DNA of 10,095 nucleotides from NCBI GenBank assembly GCA_946481035.1, contig CAMLNK010000064.1, positions 1 through 10,095 on the forward strand, in the 5' to 3' direction. This document shows, piece by piece, positions 1 to 6,058 of the stretch. Made by a program: the position numbers and the translations under genes. Numbering within the stretch: position 1 is the stretch's first letter; each line of letters opens with the position of its first letter. Source of the stretch: an uncultured Dyadobacter sp. GTDB lineage: Bacteria; Bacteroidota; Bacteroidia; Cytophagales; Spirosomataceae. Below the pieces are notes generated by a model. The model worked only from the letters and a program-made list of their open reading frames with translations, did no database searches and was not told where the DNA came from.

Positions 1-518
1 TTACCTGCTACTACTTCTTCATTGATTTCTTCGGGTAACAAAACGCCGTTACGAACGTCCTCGGCTATTTTGCGTGCCGCCTGGGTAATGTCCCACTTGC
101 CACTGTAACCCAATGCCAAGATGAGATTCAGGCCCGTATTGTTGCGTGTCGCCTCGATTGCTTTTCCCAACTGGTTCTGGCAGCTCTTCGGAAGACTTGC
201 CGTATCGCCGATCGTATCGAGCTTCACATTGTTTTTCATCATCGTAGGCAGCTCGTTGCCGATCGATTGCACGAGCAGTTCCATCAGCGCTCTTACTTCA
301 AACTCCGGGCGAGCCCAGTTTTCGGTTGAAAAAGCATACAACGTCAGACAAGAAACCCCGAGCTCCGCACATCCTTCCGTCACTTCCCTCACCGCCTTGA
401 TCGCATTACGGTGACCAAATACACGCGCTGCTCCCTGGTTTTGGGCCCATCTTCCGTTACCGTCCATGATAACGGCTATGTGTTTTGGCAGATTGCCCGT
501 ATCAATGAGCTCCTTCAT
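1..518 (-). CDS. uppS: Isoprenyl transferase / undecaprenyl diphosphate synthase, 3'-truncated by window edge
   Basis: This cis-prenyltransferase condenses isopentenyl diphosphate units onto farnesyl diphosphate to give undecaprenyl diphosphate, the lipid carrier for peptidoglycan and other envelope polymers. Translating the minus strand from the ATG at 518-516 gives 172 residues with no stop before the edge. The signature HIAVIMDGNGRWA lies at residues 13-25, with the Mg/pyrophosphate-binding Asp at 19. It is followed by R32, GH at 35-36, and the second family block TLYAFSTENWARP at 59-71. Family members are about 240-255 residues, so some 70-80 C-terminal residues are missing here, including the usual R-x-ELR-SNF segment. 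The start is supported by its normal distance from the GNGRWA motif and by an AAGGAG sequence 9 nt upstream. The identification is very secure. Its promoter is not evident. Confidence 0.97.
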   Translation of the reverse strand, partial: MKELIDTGNLPKHIAVIMDGNGRWAQNQGAARVFGHRNAIKAVREVTEGCAELGVSCLTLYAFSTENWARPEFEVRALMELLVQSIGNELPTMMKNNVKLDTIGDTASLPKSCQNQLGKAIEATRNNTGLNLILALGYSGKWDITQAARKIAEDVRNGVLLPEEINEEVVAG

Positions 519-520
519 TA

Positions 521-533
521 CTCCTGACTCCTT
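521..533 (-). promoter_or_regulatory. Shine-Dalgarno-like sites upstream of uppS
   Basis: On the minus strand the leader reads AAGGAG-TC-AGGAG-TA-ATG. The AAGGAG (533-528) lies 9 nt before the start codon, a good spacing. The nearer AGGAG (525-521) is only 2 nt away. Purine-rich sites are uncommon before the other genes in this window, as expected for Bacteroidota, so this one helps fix the uppS start. Confidence 0.4.
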
Positions 534-562
534 TTAACCTTTTTTAACAAAACAAAAACAAC

Positions 563-763
563 ATGTTCGAAGCACTTGCCATCGGGAATGATTTTCAGCC
601 GCTCCGGGGTTATTTCAGGAATCACTTTGCCAGTAAACAAATACGCAGCAACCTGTCAATGTGTGCCGAAAAACTGCACAATTCATTCCTGCCCCGGTCA
701 CCAGCCTATCAGAAAGCACTGATCGACAATGCATTAACCTCCAAAATAACATTGGAAATTTAA
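563..763 (+). CDS. Possible small protein of 66 residues, unrecognised
   Basis: This is a short open frame running opposite to both neighbours, starting 44 nt from the divergent uppS start. The product begins MFEALAIGNDFQPLRGYF and ends TSKITLEI. It is mixed in composition and rich in Asn, Lys, Arg and Ala, with one Cys and no signal peptide, membrane segment or recognisable motif. In favour: codon choice is mixed and plausible, and the ATG is preceded by an A-rich leader (about 547-562) of the kind common before translated Bacteroidota genes. Against: small size, no recognised family, no clear promoter, and position in a region that could simply be the uppS leader and promoter. It could also be a chance ORF or the remnant of a lost gene. 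Confidence 0.25.
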   Translation: MFEALAIGNDFQPLRGYFRNHFASKQIRSNLSMCAEKLHNSFLPRSPAYQKALIDNALTSKITLEI

Positions 764-836
764 ACGAGGGCGCAATTTAGGAATAAGAATCAGGTCTACA
801 AAATGAATATTCCGGTACAATCAGGGTGTAATTCGA

Positions 837-1619
837 TTAATTATCAAGAAGATGGCGGATCGCGTCACCGTAGGTACTCCCGCTGGTGACTTGCGAAGCC
901 TTGCGGTCGCGCATCACGATCACGTACTTGCCGTTGAAGTGTTTCTGGATTTCCTTGATATGGTGGGAGTTGACAATACCCGCACGGCTCACGCGCAGGT
1001 AATGCTTGGGCAGCTTCTCTTCGAGCGAAGTAAGCGTGTAGTTGAGCAGGTACTTCTGCCCGTCGAGTGTATTCAGGAAAACGTATTTCTCTTCCGCTTC
1101 GAAATGCGTGATCTCCGTCATCGGGATCAGCAGAATGCGATCGCCGGATTTCACCGACAATGAAAATATCTCCTTCTTCGGTTTCATTTCTTCCAAAAGC
1201 CTCAGCAGGTTTTCGGAATAGGGATTGAAACTTCCCGAATGGCCGTTCGCCGCCTGGGTAATGTTTTTGATCTTCTCAATGGTTTTCATCAGCCGGTCGT
1301 TTTCTACCGGTTTCAGCAGGTAATCCACCGAATTTTCTTCAAATGCGCGGATTGCGTACTGGTCGTAAGCCGTGGAAAAGACTACCAAAGGCATTTTGGT
1401 CAATTTGGAAAGCATTTCGAAGCCGTTCAGCAGCGGCATTTCGATGTCGAGAAAAATAACGTCGGGACGATGTTTGTCTATTTCAACCAACCCTTCGGCG
1501 CCGTTTTTGGCTTCCGACACGATGTCGAAAGTGTCGGGATGCTTTTCGAGCAGCCTTCTGAGGCGGCTCAATGCAAGCTGTTCGTCGTCGATCAGGATCG
1601 TTTTAAGCGGAAAAAGCAT
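837..1619 (-). CDS. LytTR-family response regulator (receiver + LytTR DNA-binding domain)
   Basis: This is a 260-residue two-component transcription regulator. Residues 6-125 form a CheY-like receiver: acidic pair D11-D12, phosphoacceptor D58 in FLDIEMP, T83 in FSTAYD, and K103 in the LLKPV motif. Residues about 150-258 form a LytTR domain, with the family hallmark YLRVSRAGIVN followed by HIKEI. Family members bind short direct repeats upstream of targets through a beta-sheet fold rather than a helix-turn-helix. I chose the ATG at 1619-1617 because MLFPLKTILIDDE is the standard receiver opening. The frame stays open to 1715, but that extension lies wholly inside the kinase gene and gives unrelated sequence. 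The start overlaps the kinase's 3' end by 17 nt, implying translational coupling. The cognate partner is almost certainly the adjacent LytS-type kinase. Target genes are unknown. Confidence 0.95.
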   Translation of the reverse strand: MLFPLKTILIDDEQLALSRLRRLLEKHPDTFDIVSEAKNGAEGLVEIDKHRPDVIFLDIEMPLLNGFEMLSKLTKMPLVVFSTAYDQYAIRAFEENSVDYLLKPVENDRLMKTIEKIKNITQAANGHSGSFNPYSENLLRLLEEMKPKKEIFSLSVKSGDRILLIPMTEITHFEAEEKYVFLNTLDGQKYLLNYTLTSLEEKLPKHYLRVSRAGIVNSHHIKEIQKHFNGKYVIVMRDRKASQVTSGSTYGDAIRHLLDN

Positions 1620-3051
1620 GATTGGATTGTTGATGGTTTTCAATAGCAGATCTCTGGATGGCAATATTAACCGATTTGTGCGGTTGGTTGAGCAATTCCA
1701 AGCGCGCATTGTCACCGTAAAGCAATTTCAGTTTATCCTGAATGCTGCGCATACCATACCCGGCGCCGAGCGTGTCCGAGAACGCCGGCCCATTGTCGTG
1801 CACACACAAATGCAGCCATTGATCCTTTTCATAAATTTTCACCACAATATTCCCTTGGTCGGCCATGCGTGAAATGCCGTGTTTAATCGCATTCTCAACG
1901 ATCGGCTGCAAAATAAACTTCGGTACTTGCAGGCTTTTCAGCGACTCCTCCTCGACCTCCACCGTAAACCGCAGGCGGTCGCCAAACCGCACCTTCTCGA
2001 CTTGCAGATAGGTCTCCACCATTTCCAGTTCGTTTTCGATGGTATCAAAATAATCGCTCGTCTTGCGGCCGGTGGTGTAGCGGAAAAGCTTGGAAAGCAG
2101 CAGCGTCATCTCCTCGGCTTTGTCGGGATCTTCGTGCACGAGGCTGGCGATGCTGTTGAGTGAGTTATATAAAAAATGCGGGTTAATGCGGGCCTGCAAT
2201 GCGTCCAGCTCGGCACGGGTTTTCAGTTTTTCGAGATTTAATAACTGATACTCCTGATCCGAAATCTTCCGGGAAATCTGTCGGCCCTCGCGACTCAGAA
2301 AGTAAAACACGTTCGCGATCGCGACGGGCGCCCACGCATACCAGTACCAGGGTGCATTCTGCGAAGGCTCGGCCGGGTAACGCGCGACGTACTGGTTCAC
2401 GATATCGGCAGCGAAAAAATAGTGTACCGCCACCGCCAGCATGCTATCAAACAAAAAGATAATAATGGATAGGATAATATGCTTGGCAAGCAGGCTTTTG
2501 ATGATCATGTCCAGCCAGGTCGTGAGCCCCTGCGTGACCAGGATCGTGCATACGCCTGTGGCGATATTGAGGATCACCAGGTATTTATAAAAAGCCAGCC
2601 GGATAGGCTCCTCGGTGAACGATAGCTCGGCCGTGAAATAGGCTATTGCATTAAAGCCATATAATATCACCGCGCCGAGAATGGCCGCTACGAGCGTGCC
2701 TACCCAGCCCTGGTTTTGGATAATGGCAATCAGGCTGAAATCCTGCCAGTTGAATGATTTTTCCTGGGAAGTAAAACTAAAATTAGCCCCCTCTACCCTT
2801 GCCCCGTTCAAATCCACGTCGGACATGCTGCTGAAACTCAGATCCGCATTGCGCAGATCGGCGTTCCGGAAAGTCGTCCGGTCGAGGGCCGAGAAACGAA
2901 GTTTTGCATTGCGCAGATTAGCCCCGTCGAAGTTAATATCCTTCAAACTCGAAAAGCTGAAATCTGCATTTTCCAGATCCATGTTACTGAAATCCCTTCC
3001 GTCCAGCGATGAGGCTGTCATGCGCAACGGCTTCGTCTTGTTGTCGTCCAT
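1603..3051 (-). CDS. LytS-type sensor histidine kinase with N-terminal pentapeptide-repeat domain
   Basis: This is a 482-residue membrane kinase expected to phosphorylate the LytTR regulator encoded next. Residues 16-95 are pentapeptide repeats: every fifth residue from 16 to 91 (L, F, L, F, L, F, L, L, L, F, L, L, M, L, V, F) is the hydrophobic centre, with Ala or small residues two positions earlier in many units. Four membrane segments follow, at about 116-139, 155-179, 187-214 and 235-252. A likely coiled-coil linker (about 258-288) leads to the His_kinase domain (PF06580 type), with phosphoacceptor H292 in RINPHFLYNSLNS. The ATPase part has N387 in QPIVENAIKHG, the D419-N-G motif and the glycine loop GAGYG at 429-433. 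There is no signal peptide, and four segments put both the repeats and the kinase in the cytoplasm. It starts 25 nt after the TPR-like gene. The repeat input domain is unusual for this kinase class. Confidence 0.95.
   Translation of the reverse strand: MDDNKTKPLRMTASSLDGRDFSNMDLENADFSFSSLKDINFDGANLRNAKLRFSALDRTTFRNADLRNADLSFSSMSDVDLNGARVEGANFSFTSQEKSFNWQDFSLIAIIQNQGWVGTLVAAILGAVILYGFNAIAYFTAELSFTEEPIRLAFYKYLVILNIATGVCTILVTQGLTTWLDMIIKSLLAKHIILSIIIFLFDSMLAVAVHYFFAADIVNQYVARYPAEPSQNAPWYWYAWAPVAIANVFYFLSREGRQISRKISDQEYQLLNLEKLKTRAELDALQARINPHFLYNSLNSIASLVHEDPDKAEEMTLLLSKLFRYTTGRKTSDYFDTIENELEMVETYLQVEKVRFGDRLRFTVEVEEESLKSLQVPKFILQPIVENAIKHGISRMADQGNIVVKIYEKDQWLHLCVHDNGPAFSDTLGAGYGMRSIQDKLKLLYGDNARLELLNQPHKSVNIAIQRSAIENHQQSNHAFSA
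2777..3006 (-). repeat. 60-bp-period coding repeat encoding the pentapeptide array
   Basis: Within the kinase gene, the pentapeptide region shows a higher-order period. Residues 27-46, 47-66, 67-86 and 87-95 align, with SFSSL, RFSAL, SFSSM and SFTSQ recurring every 20 residues. At DNA level the plus strand has GCATTGCGCAGAT at 2846-2858 and again exactly 60 bp on at 2906-2918, with the related GCATTTTCCAGAT at 2966-2978. Twenty residues are four pentapeptides, which is one full turn of the right-handed quadrilateral beta-helix known for this family. The pattern suggests growth by duplication of whole coils. The period is read directly from sequence; the structure is inferred from the family. 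Confidence 0.8.
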
Positions 3052-3076
3052 GCTACTTAAACCCTAAACGTTAATA

Positions 3077-3733
3077 TCAGTTTGTCTGAGAAAGCATCCA
3101 TTCGGTTTCCATTTTGCCCCAATCCGGGTGAATAGCGGTCTCCGGTTTGAAAGCGCTGAACTTCTGCTGCGCTTTTTCGAGCATTGGCTTAGCCACCTTT
3201 TTCCCGCCGCCATATTCCTCGGGGGTGAAAAACAGGCTCGAACCTTCCAGGTAATAAATGCGCGGGTTCTCGGCATTGATCGACTTCGCTGATTGCAAAA
3301 AGCCCTGAAACTTTTCCCCGTCCGCCTGCCAGCGGTTCATTGGGTCGGCCGCGAGGTGAATCTGGGATTGATATGCTTTCAAAATTTCGATTTCATCGTT
3401 CGGTTTTCCGGCAATGCCCTCCGCGTCTTTCAATAAGACATTTGCTTTATCCAGATACTGATCTTTTTCCGTCAGGGTTGGCGCCACGAAGCCCAGCAAC
3501 ACATTTGCATAGGCCGCATAATATTTCGGCAGCCATTCTTTCGGCTCTGCGGCGGCAATGCGTTCGAAGCGGTTGGCAATGTCCACCAGGCTTTTTGGGT
3601 CGGGTTTGGAGCGATCGATGCCGTTCAATGCTTTGATACCGTCGCCCATCGCCTGGGTATACTTTTCGTTCTGCGCCCACGCAATGCCCGTTGCGAGCAC
3701 AAAAAGTAATGCGAATGTGAATAGCTTTTTCAT
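3077..3733 (-). CDS. Secreted TPR-like protein of unknown function
   Basis: This is a 218-residue protein with a clear Sec signal peptide: MKKLF, a hydrophobic core, and probable cleavage after AWA at residue 21, giving mature QNEKYTQ. There is no lipobox Cys, so it is probably soluble in the periplasm. The remainder is predicted mainly helical and Ala/Lys/Glu-rich, with TPR-like spacing (for example FERIAAAEPKEWLPKYYAAYANVLLG and later helical pairs). Near the C-terminus lies a conserved-looking block, NPRIYYLEGSSLFFTPEEYGGG, then a helix and a HPDWG motif. I associate this block with small Bacteroidota proteins usually named only as tetratricopeptide or hypothetical. It sits 35 nt after the TonB-dependent receptor and 25 nt before the kinase, so it is very likely cotranscribed with both. 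A role as periplasmic partner of the receptor is inference from context only. Confidence 0.8.
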   Translation of the reverse strand: MKKLFTFALLFVLATGIAWAQNEKYTQAMGDGIKALNGIDRSKPDPKSLVDIANRFERIAAAEPKEWLPKYYAAYANVLLGFVAPTLTEKDQYLDKANVLLKDAEGIAGKPNDEIEILKAYQSQIHLAADPMNRWQADGEKFQGFLQSAKSINAENPRIYYLEGSSLFFTPEEYGGGKKVAKPMLEKAQQKFSAFKPETAIHPDWGKMETEWMLSQTN

Positions 3734-3768
3734 TGTTTTGTCTGTTTTAAAATGCTGGTTATGAATAC

Positions 3769-5928
3769 TTAAAAATCGTCTTTCTCTACTTTGGCCTTCT
3801 TCGAAAGCATGATCTGCATGCCTACGAAAAAGCTGCGGTAGCTCTGCGGGCCCACGGCGTAGCGCGTCCGGCCGTCGGGCGTGTAGCGGTAGGTGAATAC
3901 ATTGCGGGTGTTCAGGACATTGTCGACCGTGGCATAGAAGATCACCAGGTTGCCTTTAATGCTCTGCAACTTGCTGGCCTGAATGCTCACATTGTGCACG
4001 GCGGGCGTGCGGTCTTTCAGGAACTCGTCATTGTTGGGATTGTAGTAAGGCCTACCGCTGGTGAATGCGTAGGTCGCGCTGAGGTTGGTTTTGGCTTTTT
4101 CAAACCATTTTTTGGTAATGAGGCTGATATTATGGTTTGAAATGAAGGTAGGCGTGGCCGATTGCTCGTACTGTTGGAAAAGGCGTTTGGAATCCACATA
4201 ACTGTAAGTAATCCAATAGTCGAGGTTTTTAATGGATTTCTGATCACGCCAGAAAAAGTCGAAACCGCGGGCATAGCCGTCGCCTCCATTGTTGGTAGTG
4301 CCCCACGGGAAACGGTAGGGATCGGCGTCGTATTGCTGGCCGGTGAATTCGCGGACCAGCTGCGCGTAGTTTTTATAGAATGTCTCGACGCGGAATGTGC
4401 GCTGGTTTTTGATGATCTGGTAATTGAGGATCAAATGGTCGGCGCGCTCGTATTTGAGGGATTTATTCAAATACAAATACCTGTAATCGGGGTTTTGGTA
4501 AAACTGCCCTGCGGCGAGGGAAATCTGGCTGTAACGGCCTGTTTTTAATGCAAACGACAATCTCGGAGCCACATTAGCGCGGCTGATCACCGACGAATAC
4601 TCGCTCCTGAGACCAATGCGCCCCGCCAATGCACGGGTAATGTAAATCTCCGACTCCACGAATGCAGCCGTATACCGGTCTTTCAACTTATATAATGTAC
4701 CATTCACGCCATTGCCGATGTTGATCGCATGCGCCTCAGCGCCGAAAAGAATAGTATTGTTCCCCGTGAGCAGGCGCGTGAGCACGATGCGCGCTTGCGT
4801 ACGCTCGTCGAAGCGGTCGAAATTGACGCCGTCCCAGGTCATATTATCCTTATTGCGGCTGTACGAAAGGCCCGAGTTCAGCGTCCAGCGGCCGTCGGCC
4901 CAGGAATCGGTGTAGGTGCTGGTGGTGAATGCATTGTTGTTTTTCAAAACCAACCGCATCTTGCCGGTATCCGACGACGGATCTTTGCTATTCATGCTCA
5001 AATGGCTGTCGGAATACATCCCGTAAACTTTCAGCACACCGTTTTTGGTCGGTTTCCAGCGGTAGGTTAGTGAAGAACCTTTGAATTCCGGGGCGTGGAT
5101 CCATTCCACATTCTGCTTTACCAGCTTGAAAAGCGGCCGCAGATTGCCATAATACACCACCGCCGACACCGATTGGTTTTTGCTGGAGTAATCATAATTC
5201 AAACCCGCATTCGCGAGGTTCAAACTAATGCCCAATCCATTGTTACTGATTTTGTCGGTCGTATTCAGCAGCAGTACCGACGACAATGCCTGCCCGTACT
5301 GCGCCGAATAACCGCCCGTGCTGAATGAAGTGCCTTTAAACATGAATGGATTGAACCGTCCGCGCGACTGCACATCGGGCAGTGAACTGAAAAACGGGTT
5401 CTGAACGATCATCCCGTCAATTACGATCTTAGTTTCCTGACCGGAGCCGCCTCTCACAAACAGCCCCTCTTGCTCCCCTACCCGCTGCGCGCCCGGGAGG
5501 AATTGCATGGCACCGGTAATATCCGCCGCCGCGCCCGCCGTAGTCACAATATCCAGCGGTTTCAGCATGGCCATCCGCTTTTCGTCCGACGCCTCGAATG
5601 CGCCCGCGGTAATCACCACGGTATTCAGTTCGTTGGCCAGCTCTTCGAGCTTGATGGACATTGGCTGCATATGCTCTTTCAGATTAACCTTCTTCTCAAA
5701 AACCTCGAAACCTACGTAGCTCGCCGCGATGGTAGCCGTGTCGGACTCCGACGTCTGGAATGCGAAAACGCCGTTCGCATCGGTGGTACCGCCGTCGTAA
5801 GTGCCTTTCAGGAATACATTCGCGCCGGGCAATGCATTTCCTTTGTGGTCGGTTACCTTTCCCTGAATGCTCTTTTGAGCAAAAACGGCCGGGGTAACGA
5901 ATAGCAACAGACAATAAAAAAGCTTCAT
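3769..5928 (-). CDS. TonB-dependent outer-membrane receptor with carboxypeptidase-regulatory-like N-terminal domain
   Basis: This is a 719-residue outer-membrane protein, probably moving a ligand inward using TonB/ExbBD energy. The signal peptide MKLFYCLLLFVTPAVFA ends before QKSIQGKV. Residues about 20-105 form a carboxypeptidase-regulatory-like beta-sandwich (GKVTDHKGNALPGANVFLKGT, then GTTDANGVFAF). The plug spans about 110-225, with the typical LFVRGGSGQETKIVIDGM and FSTGGYSAQYGQALSSVL segments. The rest is barrel, rich in alternating aromatic strands and ending in Phe. At about 720 residues it is shorter than SusC-type receptors, and no SusD gene is adjacent, so a polysaccharide locus is not indicated. 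The ATG at 5928 is chosen because the signal peptide begins there. The frame is open to an ATG at 5973, but that would add 15 polar residues before the signal. The start lies inside a large hairpin. The substrate cannot be told from sequence. Confidence 0.93.
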   Translation of the reverse strand: MKLFYCLLLFVTPAVFAQKSIQGKVTDHKGNALPGANVFLKGTYDGGTTDANGVFAFQTSESDTATIAASYVGFEVFEKKVNLKEHMQPMSIKLEELANELNTVVITAGAFEASDEKRMAMLKPLDIVTTAGAAADITGAMQFLPGAQRVGEQEGLFVRGGSGQETKIVIDGMIVQNPFFSSLPDVQSRGRFNPFMFKGTSFSTGGYSAQYGQALSSVLLLNTTDKISNNGLGISLNLANAGLNYDYSSKNQSVSAVVYYGNLRPLFKLVKQNVEWIHAPEFKGSSLTYRWKPTKNGVLKVYGMYSDSHLSMNSKDPSSDTGKMRLVLKNNNAFTTSTYTDSWADGRWTLNSGLSYSRNKDNMTWDGVNFDRFDERTQARIVLTRLLTGNNTILFGAEAHAINIGNGVNGTLYKLKDRYTAAFVESEIYITRALAGRIGLRSEYSSVISRANVAPRLSFALKTGRYSQISLAAGQFYQNPDYRYLYLNKSLKYERADHLILNYQIIKNQRTFRVETFYKNYAQLVREFTGQQYDADPYRFPWGTTNNGGDGYARGFDFFWRDQKSIKNLDYWITYSYVDSKRLFQQYEQSATPTFISNHNISLITKKWFEKAKTNLSATYAFTSGRPYYNPNNDEFLKDRTPAVHNVSIQASKLQSIKGNLVIFYATVDNVLNTRNVFTYRYTPDGRTRYAVGPQSYRSFFVGMQIMLSKKAKVEKDDF

Positions 5929-5979
5929 GGCTAATAGATGATGTGTAACTGCTGACACAAATCTATTGGCCATGAAGCC
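5916..5979 (-). promoter_or_regulatory. Terminator-like hairpin plus U6 tract covering the TonB-receptor start codon (candidate attenuator)
   Basis: On the minus strand, arm GGCTTCATGGCCAATAGAT (5979-5961) pairs with ATCTATTAGCCATGAAGCT (5939-5921): 17 Watson-Crick pairs, one G-U and one C-A mismatch. Inside, TGTGT (5959-5955) pairs with ACACA (5946-5942), closing an 8-nt loop. The 3' arm ends in a run of six U (5921-5916). This is the form of an intrinsic terminator, yet the receptor start codon (5928-5926) lies in the 3' arm and the U tract encodes residues 3-4. It could be an attenuator, a translation-blocking hairpin, a terminator for read-through from the DUF1080 gene, or a protein-binding palindrome. 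The pairing is directly visible; function is inference. Confidence 0.6.
5958..5965 (-). promoter_or_regulatory. Candidate Bacteroidota -7 box (TAGATTTG) for the receptor operon
   Basis: The minus strand reads TAGATTTG here, an exact match to the Bacteroidota -7 consensus TAnnTTTG. Transcription would begin near 5951, leaving a leader of about 20-25 nt before the ATG at 5928. No good TTTG is seen at the -33 position (the sequence there is CTTA/TTAC). The box sits across the inner edge of the hairpin's 5' arm, so transcripts from it would lack most of that arm and could not form the hairpin, whereas longer transcripts could. Confidence 0.35.
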
Positions 5980-6007
5980 GTTTGGTAAGTGATTTCCGAC
6001 GAAGTGC

Positions 6008-6055
6008 CGGTTTCAGGCGGATGAATAGGGCCGCCAGCGGAATGAAAAACCGCCG
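6008..6055 (-). terminator. GC-rich imperfect hairpin just downstream of the DUF1080 gene
   Basis: Immediately after the DUF1080 stop codon, GGCGG (6016-6020) can pair with CCGCC (6031-6035) across a 10-nt loop. Flanking CCGGTTTCA (6008-6016) can pair imperfectly with the TGAAAAACCG-CCGG region (6043-6055). No U tract follows on the minus strand, so this is at best a weak or factor-dependent terminator, or just a stem protecting the transcript end. Confidence 0.3.
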
Positions 6056-6058
6056 GTT

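Larger units (their letters stand above)
519..836. other. 318-bp stretch without a confident gene
   Basis: This gap separates the end of the LytTR regulator from the start of uppS, both on the minus strand. The only substantial open frame is the 66-codon plus-strand ORF at 563-763, listed separately. No clear intrinsic terminator follows the regulator: there are only short palindromes such as GAATATTC near 806-813 and a 5-bp stem TCCAA/TTGGA at 740-756. No exact TAnnTTTG box was found on the minus strand ahead of uppS. The uppS promoter presumably lies here but was not located. Confidence 0.5.

Noticed and set aside
78..1263. Identical 16-mer GCCGCCTGGGTAATGT at 78 and near 1248
   Set aside because: Both copies encode the peptide ITQAA in frame on the minus strand (in UppS and in the LytTR regulator). 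A shared short peptide with the same codons explains it, and no flanking similarity exists.
1620..1715. Longer start for the LytTR regulator
   Set aside because: The added 32 residues lie entirely in the kinase gene, look unlike any receiver N-terminus, and the standard opening begins at 1619.
1239..1872. Plus-strand open frames antisense to the kinase and regulator genes
   Set aside because: They lie opposite strongly supported genes and their translations show no domain, signal or sensible composition; they are codon-bias shadows.
4162..5904. Plus-strand open frames antisense to the TonB receptor (for example 4162-4548 and 5470-5904)
   Set aside because: They overlap a well-supported coding region, lack recognisable motifs, and are rich in residues produced by reading the complement of barrel codons.
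5929..5973. N-terminal extension of the TonB receptor to the ATG at 5973
   Set aside because: It would place 15 mostly polar residues ahead of a textbook signal peptide that starts at 5928. The longer frame is simply open through the hairpin.
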